In this document: positions 48,100 through 61,239 of the stretch, one piece after another
How the letters are laid out: every line of letters starts with the position of its first letter
How positions within the stretch are numbered: the first letter of the stretch is position 1
Assembly (NCBI GenBank): GCA_902729315.2
Contig: LR746276.1
Coordinates: 6,261,169-6,325,168, forward strand
Source: Spirodela intermedia
Lineage: Eukaryota > Streptophyta > Magnoliopsida > Alismatales > Araceae
Reading direction: 5' to 3'
Length of the DNA stretch: 64,000 bases
Notes under the pieces: generated by a model
Seen by the model: the letters and a program-made list of their open reading frames with translations, nothing else
The model's database searches: none
What the model was told of the DNA's origin: nothing
Position numbers and translations under genes: made by a program

Positions 48100-48900
48100 A
48101 TGAAATGAAAATATTAGGACATTGAATGCAATGAGTGATAATATTTTACCTGATCCTTATTTTTAATTATTAGAAGAAATCGATGAGCTATTAGAAGTAA
48201 ATGATAATATTAAAGATTAAAATATAGTAGTAGAAAATTTGAATAAAATTATTTATTTCTCACAATTGATGAATGAATATAGTGAGGATGATGAAGAGAA
48301 AGAGCCCTTAGATGAAGAAATAGCAGTTGATCATGGAAGAATCATCTAAATTTTAGTAGAAAGGAGTAAGGATAGAAATGCAGAAAAATATATTTCAGGT
48401 GAAAAAAAATCAGTTGATTTAGGAGATGTAGGAGATGAAATTAATAAATTTAATCATAATTTTACAACTATGAATGTTGATAGTGAGGATGATGATATAT
48501 ATCATTTACCGAAATTAAAAGATAGCTCTTGAGAAGATGAAAAATTTGATGAGTTGAGAAACAAAAAGCTAGAAAAAAGTTAATTCAACTAATAAAGAGA
48601 AATGAAAATAATGGATATGAATATAAAGATAATTTTGGAGGAGAAAATTTGAATTTTACTGAATTCATTAGATCTGAGATTAAAGAAGACAATCCTTCCA
48701 TCTTTCAAAACCCACAACCCATTAGAATTACTTCTAAGCTTGGAATATTTCACTCTGCTCAAATTGAACAAATATGTACAGAAGATAAAATAGAGCAAGG
48801 GAAGATTATGTAGATAAAAAAATACATTAAGAAATGGATGAATAGAAGAATTAGAGATCAATTTAGATGAAAAAAATTCTAGATTGGGTAAGAGCTAATT
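48100..48900 (+). other. Acidic non-gag stretch of element B
   Basis: Broken frames rich in Glu/Asp (EDDEEKEPLDEE type) after gag; no domain recognised. Could be a linker or an extra ORF of this lineage. Confidence 0.35.
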
Positions 48901-50793
48901 TGAAAATTATATGGCCTGATCACATTTTATGGTACATTAAAAGAAAGTATTTATTAATAAATGAGAGCCTTACAAAACAAGATAAAAATGAGGAAATATT
49001 ATCTTCAAAATGGAAATATTATTTTTGGGAAAAAAATTAATTTCTATTTTTTTTGGCTGAAAGTATGTCAAGGTATATATATGAAATATATGAATTTATG
49101 CTAAATCTAAAAAAGAATATCATGAAACTTACCTTGGGATACAAATATATTGTGATGGCCATAGATCATCTTATATGATCTAAGAGTTGTCTAGCTGAAG
49201 ACATTAAATTCAGCACTATATGGGAGGCAACCCATGGTTTTTATTTCATTCTATTTGATTTTTTTTAAGCTCTATTTTTCTTAGAATTTTGTAGTACTTG
49301 TTTCTATATTTATTTTTTCAAAAAAGTGCAAGAGGAGGAGTGTAAGACGAAGTGGAAAATTAAAAACGAGGTTGAGGTGATGTCTTTTTGAGCTTTATCA
49401 TTTATGAAAATATTTTTAATACTTAACTTTACATATATGCATGCTTCACTTCAAAATTATATTTTCTACATATTCTATTTTAATTTTTCTCTATCATTGA
49501 GGACAATGTCATTTTTAAGTTTGGGGGTGAAATATTAACTATTAATTTATGTTGTAGGACGATTAAGAACATGTGTTTGTATTTTATTTTTATTTTTTCA
49601 TACTCAGAATAAAAACTAAAAATAAAAATAAAAATAAAATAAAATTCAGAGAAACTACAACATCTATTTTCTAGTTTTCTGTTAAGAACAATAGACTGTC
49701 AAAAATAATAGATAAAAAATAACTTGAAATTCGAAATTCTAAAGACCCTTTTCTCACATTTCAATCCCTTAAATATATATTATTGAAATTCGAAATTACA
49801 ACTATAAAGAGGATAGTTTTGATTTATTTTTGACAAATTTATTGTTGCTAAAATAGAACTGAAAATAAAAACAAAATTGTTAGAACTATCTAATTTACAA
49901 ATTTCTTACATTTATATTACATGCATGAAAAATTAAATCAATTAGATTGAGTAATACCAAAAGATACTAGGAAGATTATTATTGAGTCAAAAGAATGATC
50001 TAGTATCATGAAATGTTAGAATACTCCTTAGATACATGATAGATAACATGAATTTGATTTTACAGATTTTCACTTCATGATCTTGATGGATAGTATTTAC
50101 TTGATGTGAAAATTTGATTGATTATTTGAATTTAATGGAGATTTTTTCACCTTGATCTATAAGACTTGTGAGGAGAAATCACTTATTTCAGAAAAAAAAA
50201 GAGAGAGAATAATTTGAAAAATCTAAAAACGAAGAGTACACATGGAGGGTGTGAGACATCATTCTCATTGTCAAAAATCGTGTATAGAAAACCATTTGCT
50301 ACAAAATAAGTGGATAAAGTGAAAGCCTTGAAAATAAAGAGTACACATAGAGGGTGTGTACAAGAAAACCTACAAGAAAACCTACTTATCTACAAGAAAA
50401 CCTACTTATCTATTATATATATAAATAAAAAAAAGAAGAAATATAGTGCAAACTTAAAAAATCAAGCCATAGAAAAAAGGAAATGTAGGATCAATATTAT
50501 TTTTAGATAAGTATTGATAATTAGAACATCTTGTAAATATATCTATGAGTGAATAAGTGATAAAGATGTGAATAGAAGAAGTGACGTCTAGATTGTTATT
50601 CTAAGGAGTACTTAAACATTTTAGTGCTTGACATCATTCTTAAATACTTGATATAAGAATCCAATGTGTCTAAAGGTGCATCATTTCTAATTGTATTTTT
50701 TTTTTGTATTGAATTATGATGTTTGAGATTTGTAAATTTTTACTTTTGTAATTCCATTGCTAAGGGACTAGCAATGATTTAAGTTAGAGAGTG

Positions 50794-52390
50794 TGATAAG
50801 TCTTCATTATCATGATACAGTTTTAGCTTTAACTCATGATAAATAGACTTATATTTGTGTTAAAGTGTGAAAAATAATTTTTAGGTAATTATGTGATTTT
50901 ATAAAAATTTATATGATTTTTAGAGTCTTACTTTTGAGATAAATGTAGAAAAAGAAATAAAAATAAAAATAAAATAAAATGAGGGGGACCTGCTGGCCAG
51001 CTAGGCCCGAAGGTGGGTTAGAAGCACAGTCAGGGAGGAGTCACAAGTAGGGGCTCGAGCAGCTAGGACCGATAAAGGCATGTGTGCACCACTCCCCTTC
51101 CACATCACCGGTGGCCAGCTGGCTGTGAGGCAAGAGTGGTCGCACACGCATGAGAAAAGGACTTGATTAGAAATATAACATTTCTATATACTCCTCCAAA
51201 AATTTGACGCACAAGTGATGTGGGAGTAAACTTGTGTCACACCTTCCTAGAAAGGGCGAACAATCAGTGCGAGTTAGAATCCTCCTAGAGCCAAAACTCA
51301 TATGTTTTACATAATTATCGCAACTTTCCTGTAGATTGCTAGTGAAAGATTAAACAACTAGAATTACTGGATCATCAGCAAAAATCTCGTGAATATGATT
51401 TACGAAGCATTGTTACTAAAATTATTGAATAATTCGCGATAAAAGGATTGTGAATCCATCGAGTAAAGCATCTACAGTTGATCGACAAACAAGCCATCAT
51501 CGATAAGAGGACGATTCGATGGGAGATGAGTCGCCACCTCCTGAGAGTATACCAGATATGATGAAGAGCCTCCTCTTGCTGTGCAGACCTAAGGATGAAA
51601 CTCCCTAACATACACCCCACCTCCATCTAGCTCTTCTCCATCAGGTGATAGCCGCCAAAGAGCCATAAAGTCGTCATTTTTCTATTCTACCAGGTGACAG
51701 CCGTCACAGATGATTTGAAGACTCATTTCATTGATCTCTAGACTTCACAAGGAGGTCTAGAGAGTACCGACGTTGTCCTTGTCCAAGGAGAGCCTTCGAA
51801 GTTGTGGACACTACACAATGATCCTCTCGAATGCTCAAGATTTCAGTGCATCGCTGACGCATTGTCACTGCGACGTTGGAACTCTATTTTCCTACTTTCA
51901 ATTTACTTTCTACTTCATTTAGTGATAATTTTTGTGATTTAAATTTACCAAGATATATTTCATTCAATTATGATTCTTTTGACTTTTATAGATCTTAATT
52001 TAATCAATTAAATCATCTGTAATTACTTACGTAAGAATTGCCGAGTTGAACTCTACTTTCACTCGATTCACATTTGCTGGGTGCTAACGTCATCTTGACG
52101 TCCACACCCTTGTTTTCCTTTTTAATAAATTTTAAATATATTTTCTTTTTATTTCTTAGTATAAAATTTATAAAAAATAGTATTCTTTGAGAAAAATTCT
52201 AAATAATTACCAGATATTATATTGCATCTCTGTGATCAACTTGGAAAATTATTACTATTTTTAGAAGTTTTATTGAATTATAATTGATATATTTATTCAG
52301 AAAAACTTCTAAATATCTAAAAAATTATATTTTCTAGTTTTATAAATTTTAAATTTGTGTGATTTAATATACAACAACTAAGTCACGTCA
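50794..52390 (+). mobile_element. 3' LTR of element B
   Basis: Preceded by AAGTTAGAGAGTG (polypurine tract). Starts TGATAAGTCTTCATTATCAT and ends ACTAAGTCACGTCA. Contains the palindromic module (~51078-51160). Confidence 0.85.
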
Positions 52391-52737
52391 ACCATCTTTC
52401 TAAATTAAGTGATACAGAAATAAATGCAGCACCTTTGCAAGACACATTTTCAGATGAACAATTGATGACCACTCAACATCAACCATCACCATGGTATGTG
52501 CATATTATTAATTTTTTGATTTCTAGAAGAACTTCAGAATAGTGAGATAAAAAAAAAACATTATTTCTTTTCTAAGATTAGAAATTATTTTTTTTATGAT
52601 CTTGATTTATATTACTTAGGCAATGATCAAATTTTAATGAGATGTATTCTTGAAGAAGAATATCATAGCATTCTTAACGTGTCATTCATCTAATTGTGGA
52701 GGACATTTCTCTAGACAAAAAACAACTACATTGAGAA
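52391..52737 (+). mobile_element. Ty3 pol fragment abutting the LTR end
   Basis: Directly after the LTR the sequence matches the RNase H/integrase junction of element A (32405-32740): CCATCTTTCTAAATTAAGTG through GGAGGACATTTCTCTAGA. Marks a nested insertion or recombination. Confidence 0.75.
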
Positions 52738-55700
52738 CATATTAGTAGGGGATATCAAGTAGAGAACTAAGTAGAAAAGATAGAGGATATGTATGTGCAT
52801 AGATATCAGCAAGAGATATGGTGTAAACAGTAATAATAGGAAAGTAAGAAGGAATGAAAAGAGGATTGGAAGATGGGGGAGATGCTAGAGACTAGGTAGA
52901 TATGAGAAATGATGTTGCCAAATTTAATGGTTCAAAAACTTGAATAGAATCTATAAGATTTGGAGACTCAATATGTGAAGGTTGAGTGGAAGGTAATGGT
53001 GTATGGAATGGTAGTGAAGAGGTTGAAAATGAGAGAAAAGAAAGAATACTAGTCCCATTACGAGGAAATTCAGTTTAAGTGGGGTGACACGAGCAATTAG
53101 TGGAAAGAAAAGTAGACTCATCAAAAATCACTTTTTATGTTATATAAAGACGATTAGTAGCAGGAGAAAGGCATCTATACCCAAGTTGGAGATAGCTATA
53201 GCCAAAGAATATGCATCTATCAAATCGTTAAGTTTGTTTGTTGCATAAGCTCTAAGGATAGGATAACAAAAGCAATTGAAGTTTTTGAGAACAAAATAAT
53301 CAAGAGGCTTTTGAAAGAGCATTTAAAATGGGAGTATTATGAAGAAGAGGTATGGGTAGCCTATTAATAAGGAAGGTTGTAGTAGAGACAACCTCATCCC
53401 AATACTTGTGTGGTAGTGAGGCATGATATAGTAGAGCTAAAAAAAATGATTAAATGGTAGTGTTTTCTGTATACTGTGCCATTTTTTTCTGATGTATGTG
53501 GGCAGGAGACTTTATATTTAATACCTTGTTGCTGAAGATGGTGACGAAGTGATTAAAAATCTCCTCCCCAATCGGACTGAAGTGAGGTGATTTTTGTAGA
53601 AAATTATTGTTCAACCTACTGCTGGAATTAAACAAAGACAATAACCACATCACTTGTCCATTTGAGGGATATATCCATATATACTTCCTATAATCATCCA
53701 TGGAGATGGCATAGTAAGAGAACCCAAAATGTGATTGGATGGGAGATTGACCTCATAGATTTGAATGAATCAACTTGAGAGGGTTGTTTGAAATATGTTG
53801 TCTCTTCAAAAGACAACAAGACTCATAGAAAGAGGGTGTGGGGAGATGTGTAATCAGTAATCCAAACATCTTGATTACCTTATAATGGATTTTGAAGTTT
53901 GGATGTCTTAATCTTTCATGCCAAGTGATGGGAGATGTGTATTTGCCAATGTATGCTCAAGGAATGATAGTGGAGTCGAGGGAAATGGTAGAGGTCATCC
54001 TTGAGTTGGCCCCATAGTAGAATTCTCCCTACTTTCTGGTCCTTTATGAGGCAATAAATTGAGCAAAATAACTATCATTATTAAGAGTAAGTTTACTTAC
54101 ATATAATAAATTTCAGTTTATATTAGGTATGTGAAGCACATGATTGAATTTTAAAGAACATGAGGGAGTTTTGAAGATAAATTAACCACATGTATTTTCA
54201 AACTTGCTCCATTGCCAATATGAAGTTTATGCAGCCTAGTGTATAGAGAGGGATCGATGATATTGTTTGGATCAGTTGTGATGTAATGAGTAGCTCCACT
54301 ATTAGGGTACCAAGATGTGAAATTCATAGGTGACAATCCTTCCATTTGATTATGTGTTATAAAATAAGTGACATGACTCAGTCGTTGTATATTAAATCAC
54401 ACAAATCTAAAATTTATAAAACTAGAAAATATAAATTTTTAGATATTTAGAAGTATTTTTGAATAAATATATTAATTATAATTCAATAAAACTTCTAGAA
54501 ATAGTGGTAATTTTTCAAGTCGATCACAAGGACGTAATATAATATCTAGTAATTATTCAGAATTTTTCTCAATAAATATAATTTTTTGTGAACTTTATAT
54601 TAGGAAATGAAAAGAAAATATATTTAAAATTCACAAAAAAGGAAAATAAGGGTGTGAACGTCAGGATGACGTTAGCGTTTGGCGAACACGAATCGGGCAA
54701 AAATAGAGTTCCACTTTGTGATTCTTATGTAAGCGATTACAGATGATTTAATTAATCAAATTAAGATTTGTAAAACTTGGAAGAATCATAATTGAATAAA
54801 GTATATTTTGATAAATTAAAATCACAAAAATTATCACTAAATGAAGCGTAAAGTAAGTTGAAAGCAGGAAAACAAAGTTTTGACATCGCGATGGTGATGC
54901 GTTAGCGATGCACCGGAATCTTGAGCATTCGGGTGGATCGTTGTGTAGTGTCCACAGCCTCGAAGGCTCTCCTTGGACAAAGATGACGTGGGCAACCTCT
55001 AGATCTCCTTGAGAAGTCTAGAGATTAATAAAATGAGTTGTCAAATCATCTCCAACAGCTGTCACCTGGCGGAGCAAAAAAATGATGACTTTATGGCTCT
55101 TCGGTAGTTGTCACCCGACGGAGAGGAGCTAGATGGAAGTGGGGCGTGTGTCAAGGAGCTTCATCCTTAGGTCCGTGTAGCAAGAGGAGGCTCTTCATTG
55201 CATCTGATATGCTCTCAGGAAGTGACAACTTGTGTCTTGACGGATCATCCTCTTCCTGACGACGACTTGTTCGTTGATCAATCAGAGATAATTTACTCGA
55301 TAGATTTACAATCCTTTTATCGCGAATCGTTCAACAATTTTAGTAGCAATGCTCTGCGAATTGCATTGACGAGATTTTTGCCAATGATCTAGCAATTCTC
55401 GTTGCTTAATCTTTCACCAGCAATCTACAGGAAAGTCGTGATAACCAAATAAAAATAAATGATTTTTGACTTTGGGAGGATTCAAACCCATGTCAGTTGC
55501 TTGCCCTTTCTGGGGAAGGTGACACAGGTTTAGTCCCACATCGGTTGTGCACTAATTTTTCAGGTGAATATATACTAATGTTTCATTCCTAAGCAAGTCT
55601 CTTCTCTCACGTGTACAACTACTCTTTGCCCCACAGCCAACTAGCCACCAATAACATGGAAGGGGAGTGGCACACACGTGCCCCTATTGGTCCAAGCCGC

Positions 55701-57036
55701 TTGAGCCCTTACTCGCAGCTACTCCCCAACTGAGCTTCTGACCTGCTTGCAAGCTCAATTGGCTAGTAGGTCTTCCTCATTTTGTCTTATTTGTATTTTT
55801 TATTTCTTTTTCTTTATTTATCTCAAAAGCAAGATTATAAAAATCATATAAAATCATGTAAAATCATATAATTACCCAAAAATTCATATTAATCAATTGA
55901 AAACCACTTTCCACACTTTAACATAAATATAAGTCTATTTATCATGAGTTAAGGCTAAAACTACATTATTTACTAATTATTAACTCATGATAATGAAAAC
56001 TTATCAATAAGTATGAAATGATTCACCTTTGGTTGACTACTGATATGGCAAAGATTGATGCTACATGATTACACTGGTAAAATCACGATTCAATCATTCT
56101 CAACATTCATGTATGCAGTGGCTGAATTATAAACAAATTTGACATTGAAACATGCATCCTCTTCTGTATCCCCTTGCATTATTGAAGTTGTTGTAATTTC
56201 TTCCTTTGTTTCCAAAATTGCATCCTTGAGAATGGTTGGCTTGAGCATAGTTGGAGCTGCCATTGCTTCGTGTGTAGTGAGATAAGTACATCTTCTAAAG
56301 AAAGGATGTCCATTCTATTCACAATGCTTATAGTAAATGCTTGGTAATTGGAACCCAGGCCCATGCGGATTATCATGATAAAATCCTGATCATTGATTGG
56401 GTGTCCAATTGCTGCAAGTTTGTTGGCAATTCATCAGAGATGTATATATTCTTGTATTGATGTTGTCTTACATTACACAACATGTAATTGTGCATGTAGT
56501 TGAAGGATGTGGGATCTTGTTTTGGATGTGAACTCATGAGCTAATGCATCTTAGGTGTCTTTTGTTGTATGGTGTCTGATAATAATTGGATAATTGGCTT
56601 ATGTGAGGGAAGACAAGATCCAAGAAAATATTGATTGATCATGACGATTTTCATTGAATGAAATTGAGATTACTTTCAAGACCTTCATTTCCATTCTTGA
56701 TGGTAGGAGATGGCTTATTTGAGTCATCAATGATATGAAGAAGCCCTTGACTTTTGAGAAGGGCAACAAATTATGTTTTTCATAAAAGATAATTCTTGTT
56801 CGTGAGCATTACTAGTAATAAAGGCATTGTGGCAGATGACATTGTATTTTGCATAGAGGAAGAGGAGTAAGCGATTCTTGTTTCAACTGTCATAGATTCT
56901 TGTCTATGAGATCTAACATCATGTGAGAAAACAAAATGAGCAAGAAGAAGAGAAGAAGAATAGAGAAGAACAAGAGCAAAAGATATGATTATGTTATTGA
57001 TGAAGAAAACTATATTTTTATAGTGATGTAAGGTGT
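52738..57036 (-). mobile_element. Ty1/copia element, degraded, interrupted by a solo LTR
   Basis: Minus strand, reading right to left. A gag piece (56376-56179) has MGLGSNYQAF and LSLEDVLISLHT. A protease/GAG-preintegrase piece (54345-54151) has WYPNSGATHYIT, with Asn in place of the catalytic Asp of D-S-G. Integrase pieces follow at 53701-53450 (MDDYRKYIWIYP) and 53322-53140 (LFQKPLDYFVLKNF). Reverse transcriptase is missing. A Ty3 solo LTR splits it at 54369-56006. Confidence 0.8.
54369..56006 (-). mobile_element. Solo Ty3 LTR, inverted, perfect target-site duplication
   Basis: Starts TGACATGACTCAGTCGTTG, ends ATGAAAACTTATCA, flanked by ATAAG at 54364-54368 and 56007-56011. Inserted in the copia element. 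Confidence 0.94.
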
Positions 57037-58949
57037 TGACGTGACTTAGTCATTGTATAATAAATCACATAAATTTAAAATTTATAAAACTAAAAAATAC
57101 TACTTTTAAGATATTTAAAAGTATTTTTAAATAAATATATTAATTATAATTTAATAAAAGTTTCAAAAATAGTAAAAAGTTTCTCGGTAGATCATAGGGA
57201 TGTAATAACATGTAATATTTTAGAATTTTTTTAAAAGAATATAATTTTTTATAAATTTTATACTAAAAAATAAAAAGAAAATATATTTTAAAAAAATTTA
57301 AATAAGGGTGCAGATATCAAGATGATGTCAACACTCAATGAATGTGAATCAAGTAGAAATAGAGTTTCACTTAGTGATTCTCACATAAGTGATTACAAAC
57401 AATTTAATTGGTCAAATAAAGATATGTAAAAGCCAAAAGAATCATAATTCAACGAAGAATAATTAAGAAACTTGACACAAATTGTCACTAAATGAAGTAG
57501 AAATTATGTTGAAAATAAGAAAGACAGAGTTTTGACCTCACAATAGTGATTATTAGAATTCTATGTGTTTGAGATAATCATCAAACAATGTCCATATCCT
57601 CAAAAGCTCTTTTTAGATATGGACTCATTAGACATTCACTATATCTCCTTTCAAAGTCTAGAAAATGATAGTGAAAGTTAAACTAGTTAAAAATAATAAT
57701 AAAATAAAGTTATGGGGTCATAGTCATGATGCATCAATGATGCGTTAGGATCTTAAGTGTTTAAGAGGATTGTTGTGTAATGTCCACAATCTTGAAGGTT
57801 CTTTTTGGACAAGGACATTGTGAGTAATCTCTAAATCTTTTTGCAAAGTCTAGAGATCAATGAAATATGTCATCGAATCATCTCTAGCGATTATCACTCG
57901 ATAATGTAAAAAAATAGTAACTTTATGGCTCTCTAGCGACTATCACCTAATGAAGATGAATTGGATGCATGTAGGACACATCTTAGGGAGTTTTATCCTC
58001 GAGTCCATATAATAAGAGGTGACTTTTCATCGCATTTGGTATTCTCTCAATAGGTAGTGACTCATCTCCTAATAGATCGTCCTCTTTCCGATGACAGCTT
58101 ATTCATTGATCAACTAGAGATAATTTACTCGATAAATTTGTGACCTTTCTATCTAAAATCATTTAGTAATTTAAGTAATAATGCTCCGCAAATCACGTTG
58201 ACGAGATTTTTGCCGATGATTGAGTGATTCTAACAACTTAATCCTTCATTGACAATCTACAAGAAAATTATAATTTAATTAGAGAAAAATATGAGTTTTG
58301 GTTCTAGTAGGATTTGAACTTATGTCAGTCAATGGTCTATATGAGAGATAGTGAAATAAGTACTTTAGTGCTCTTATAAAGTGACATCATCATGATATGT
58401 TGTTGTTATAAATAAAAGATATTTTAGATATTAAAATTATTAAAACTATTACAGAAAAGGTGTGACTACTAATTTAACTACACATCGGTTATACGTCGAC
58501 TATTGAGATGAATATATAGTAATATGAGATTTAGAAATTAATGAGTCCTTTTTTTGCATGTGTACAACCACTCCTTACCCTATGCCTGACTGACCATCAG
58601 TGACATAGAAGAGGAGTGATGCACATATGTTCCTAATCATCTACCTTTAGTTGCTTGAGCCTCTACTCACAACTCTACTTGACTACACTTCCTACCTACT
58701 TGCAAGCCCAGTTGACTAGCGAGTTCTCCTCTTTTTTTATCTTTTTATTTTACTTTTATTATTTATCTCAAAAATAAGATTATAAAAATTATATAGATTT
58801 ACATGTCACATAATTAGCCAAAATTTTACATTAACTAACAAAAAATTACTTTTTATAATTTAACACAAATATAAGTTTACTTATCATGAGTTAAGATAAA
58901 ATTATATATTATTAATTAATTATTAACTCATGATAATAAAAAATTATCA
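57037..58949 (-). mobile_element. Solo Ty3 LTR, inverted, longer diverged subfamily
   Basis: Starts TGACGTGACTTAGTCATTG, ends AAAAAATTATCA; flanks GGTGT (57032-57036) and TGTGT (58950-58954) are an imperfect duplication. About 1.9 kb because of an internal ~180 bp duplication (57526-57690 and 57705-57880). More diverged than the others. Confidence 0.8.
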
Positions 58950-59081
58950 TGTGTATTTATATAGAGTTCTTTAATAGCCTTTTATTACCATTTGAAAGTA
59001 GTAGCCTATTGAAAGGACCTACTCATTCCCATATCCACCGCCCTCCAGTAGCCGGAGTAAGAGCCTCGGTCGCGGTCATTC

Positions 59082-60299
59082 ATGGAGGCTGGTAACGGAG
59101 TAAAGGGGCACCAGCCGCATGTGGCCGTGCTCGCCTTACCCTTCGGAACCCACGCTGCCCCCCTCCACGCTCTCGCCTGCCGCATCGCCGCCGCGGCCCC
59201 TCGCGTCGCCTTCTCCTTCCTCAACTCCGCCAAGTCCAACGCCATCCTCGCCGCCGTCGACTATCACCGCCAAACCTGAAGCTCTTCAACGTGGACCATG
59301 GGACTCCGGCAGACTTTGTCATCAATCCCAATGACCCAGAGGAGGAAGTCCGCTGCTTCTTCGGGGTCACCCCCGGGAAATTCCGAGAAGGGATGGAAGA
59401 GGCGGTTCGTCGTACTGGCGGGGCGATAAGCTGCGTGATAAGCGTCTGCTTCCTGTGGTTCGCCGGGGACCTAGCGGCGGAGCTCGAGGCGGCGGTGCCG
59501 TGGGTGAGGCTGTGGATCGGAGGCCCCCGGTGCTTGTCGGCCCATATCTACACTGATTTACTCCGCGAAACCTTCGGCGCCGGAAAGCAGGGCGCCTCTG
59601 ATGTGCAATCAAAGCTTGACGATTACCTCGGCTTTCTCCCCGGAATGGCCGGCACGCGCCTCCGCGATTTGCCGGAGGGAATCGTCTCCGGCGATCTCAA
59701 CTGTCTTCACCCCCCTCCTCCACAGAATGGCCCTCGAGCTGGCGCGCGCGTCCGCAGTGGCGATCAACACCTTTGAAGGTCTTGACCCCGCTGTGCTCAG
59801 TGACTTCCATGCCAAGTTCAAAAGGTGTCTCCCTCTGGGACCGCTCAACCTCCTATGCCCGCCGGCGTCGCGCGAATCCACCGGCTGCCTGGAGTGGTTG
59901 AACCGACAGGCCCACGGCGAGGTGGTATACATCGGCTTCGGCTCCTTTATGATCCCTCCCGCAGTCGGGGTCTTTGTGACCCACTGCGGGTGGAACTCCG
60001 TGCTGGAGAGCCTCTCTGGCGGCGTTCCCATGGTATGTCGCCCCGTTCTTGGCGACCAGCATATCAACGCGCGTGCCATCTCACACACGTGGAAGATCGG
60101 AGTGCCCTTCCCAGAGAAGACAATGACCAAGGACGAGGTCGCCAAGGCTCTCCACGTGGTCCTCAGGACAGCGGAGGGGGAGAAGATGAAGGAGAGGGCA
60201 TGCGCCCTGGGGACGGTGGCGCTCCAGCAGGTTCAGCCCGCCGGCAGCTCGTCGGAGAACCTCAGCGCCCTCGTAGCGATAGTCTCCGCTTGCTGATGG
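59082..60299 (+). pseudogene. UGT78-type glycosyltransferase pseudogene (third copy)
   Basis: Aligns along the whole of copies 1 and 2 and starts MEAGNGVKGHQPHVAVLALP, so the N-terminus and active-site His (FGTHAAPLH) are kept. Breaks: a 1-base deletion at ~59265 shifts the frame before the KLFNVDHG-like part; a 2-base deletion near 59706 shifts it back, so the two cancel but leave ~440 bp out of frame. The catalytic Asp is Val (SVCFLWF). An in-frame loss of 57 codons (residues 297-353 of the intact enzyme) removes the first 11 residues of the PSPG box, leaving [14 protein letters not shown] onward. The last ~115 codons are intact, with a poly(A) signal at 60368-60373. Clearly non-functional. 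It diverged from the intact pair before they were homogenised. Confidence 0.93.
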
Positions 60300-60449
60300 G
60301 CTGCAAGTGAGTGTAGGCTAGTTCCTACGGTCTAGTTGCCGAATTCGTGGCGTCTTTCTATTCACTAAATAAACTGGGATCCAATGAATATATTTTCTTG
60401 CTTTTTATCCGTGGGACCTTCATGTTGGATGGCGCATTTTATGAACCTA

Positions 60450-60545
60450 ACCCAACTCTGCTAGCCACAGACAGAACCTAACTGGAGATCCTTCCGCTTC
60501 GGAGCCCACGCCGCGCCCCTCCAATTTTGCCCGCGGCCCTTCACG
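60450..60545 (+). pseudogene. UGT leader and N-terminal relic downstream of the pseudogene
   Basis: Repeats the leader motif (CTGCTAGCCAC, GGAGATCCTTC) and then a UGT N-terminal piece, CGGAGCCCACGCCGCGCCCCT, homologous to the coding part just after the active-site His. No frame remains. Again a head of a next tandem UGT unit. Confidence 0.65.
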
Positions 60546-60585
60546 TTGGACCCTACTTCGGGGGGGGGGGGTCCACGGGCTTTCG

Positions 60586-61075
60586 GAACCCCCTGACGTC
60601 CACAACCACTGGCAGGAGCCACCCTTTCGGGGCTTCCCAGTGAAGACGGAGATTTCTTCCTTTTTCTTTTCTGCAGGCGCGACGGGGGGCGTGGAGGGAC
60701 CCGAGGCGCCCGTGGTTGGTCCCAAATGGGGTCTCGATAGCTGCGCCGGTCATCCAGCTCGTCCGAAAAAGGGTCCTCCATCTCGTCTTCTTCAGCGGGC
60801 CACGGATGGTCTTGCCGAAGATCCTCTCGGGCTCTGCCACGACCTGGAGGGCCCCCGCATCCGAGGAGGACGCGCTTCTGTGGTGCGGTGCTGGGGGGAC
60901 CTCCACATTCGAGGAGCGCGGCGCAGCTACCGAGACCCCATTTGGGACCAACCACGGGCGCCTCGGGTCCATTCACGCCCACCGTCGCGCCTGCAGAAAA
61001 AGGAAGAAATCTCCGTCTTCACGGGGAAACCCCGAGAGGTGGCTCCTGCCAGTGGTTCTGGACGTCTGGCGTTTC
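60586..61075. repeat. GC-rich foldback: ~160 bp inverted repeats around a 171 bp loop
   Basis: Arm 1 (60586-60747) and arm 2 (60919-61075) are about 90% complementary: AACCACTGGCAGGAGCCACC, GTGAAGACGGAGATTTCTTC and GCGCCCGTGGTTGGTCCCAA appear on both, in reverse. The loop is GC-rich and codon-like on the minus strand but matches no family I know. Candidate Mutator-like/Pack-MULE or foldback element, or a hairpin-RNA locus. Confidence 0.8.
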
Positions 61076-61239
61076 CTCCTTTTACGCGGCTACAAAATGA
61101 GGTTCCGGTCCACGGATCGCTTCGGTCCGCCTGGCCCGCATATCTTGTGGCAGGTGAAACCCCGTGACCCCCCTAATTTCCACTTTGCAGCCGCGTAGGA
61201 ACCGCCTGATTTCCACAACCACTAGCAGGCACCTGTGTG

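Larger units (their letters stand above)
45858..52390 (+). mobile_element. Athila/Tat-like Ty3/gypsy element B, pol-deleted
   Basis: 5' LTR with a large internal deletion (45858-46501), primer-binding site (46507-46524), gag (46.7-48.0 kb), an acidic non-gag stretch (48.1-48.9 kb), a 3' non-coding region like that of element A, and a near-complete 3' LTR (50794-52390). Protease, RT, RNase H and integrase are absent, so it is non-autonomous. Confidence 0.82.

Noticed and set aside
60461-60982. 173-codon minus-strand frame in the GC-rich foldback
   Set aside because: Runs through both inverted-repeat arms, as GC-rich palindromic DNA allows; no recognised domain. Reported as a foldback instead.
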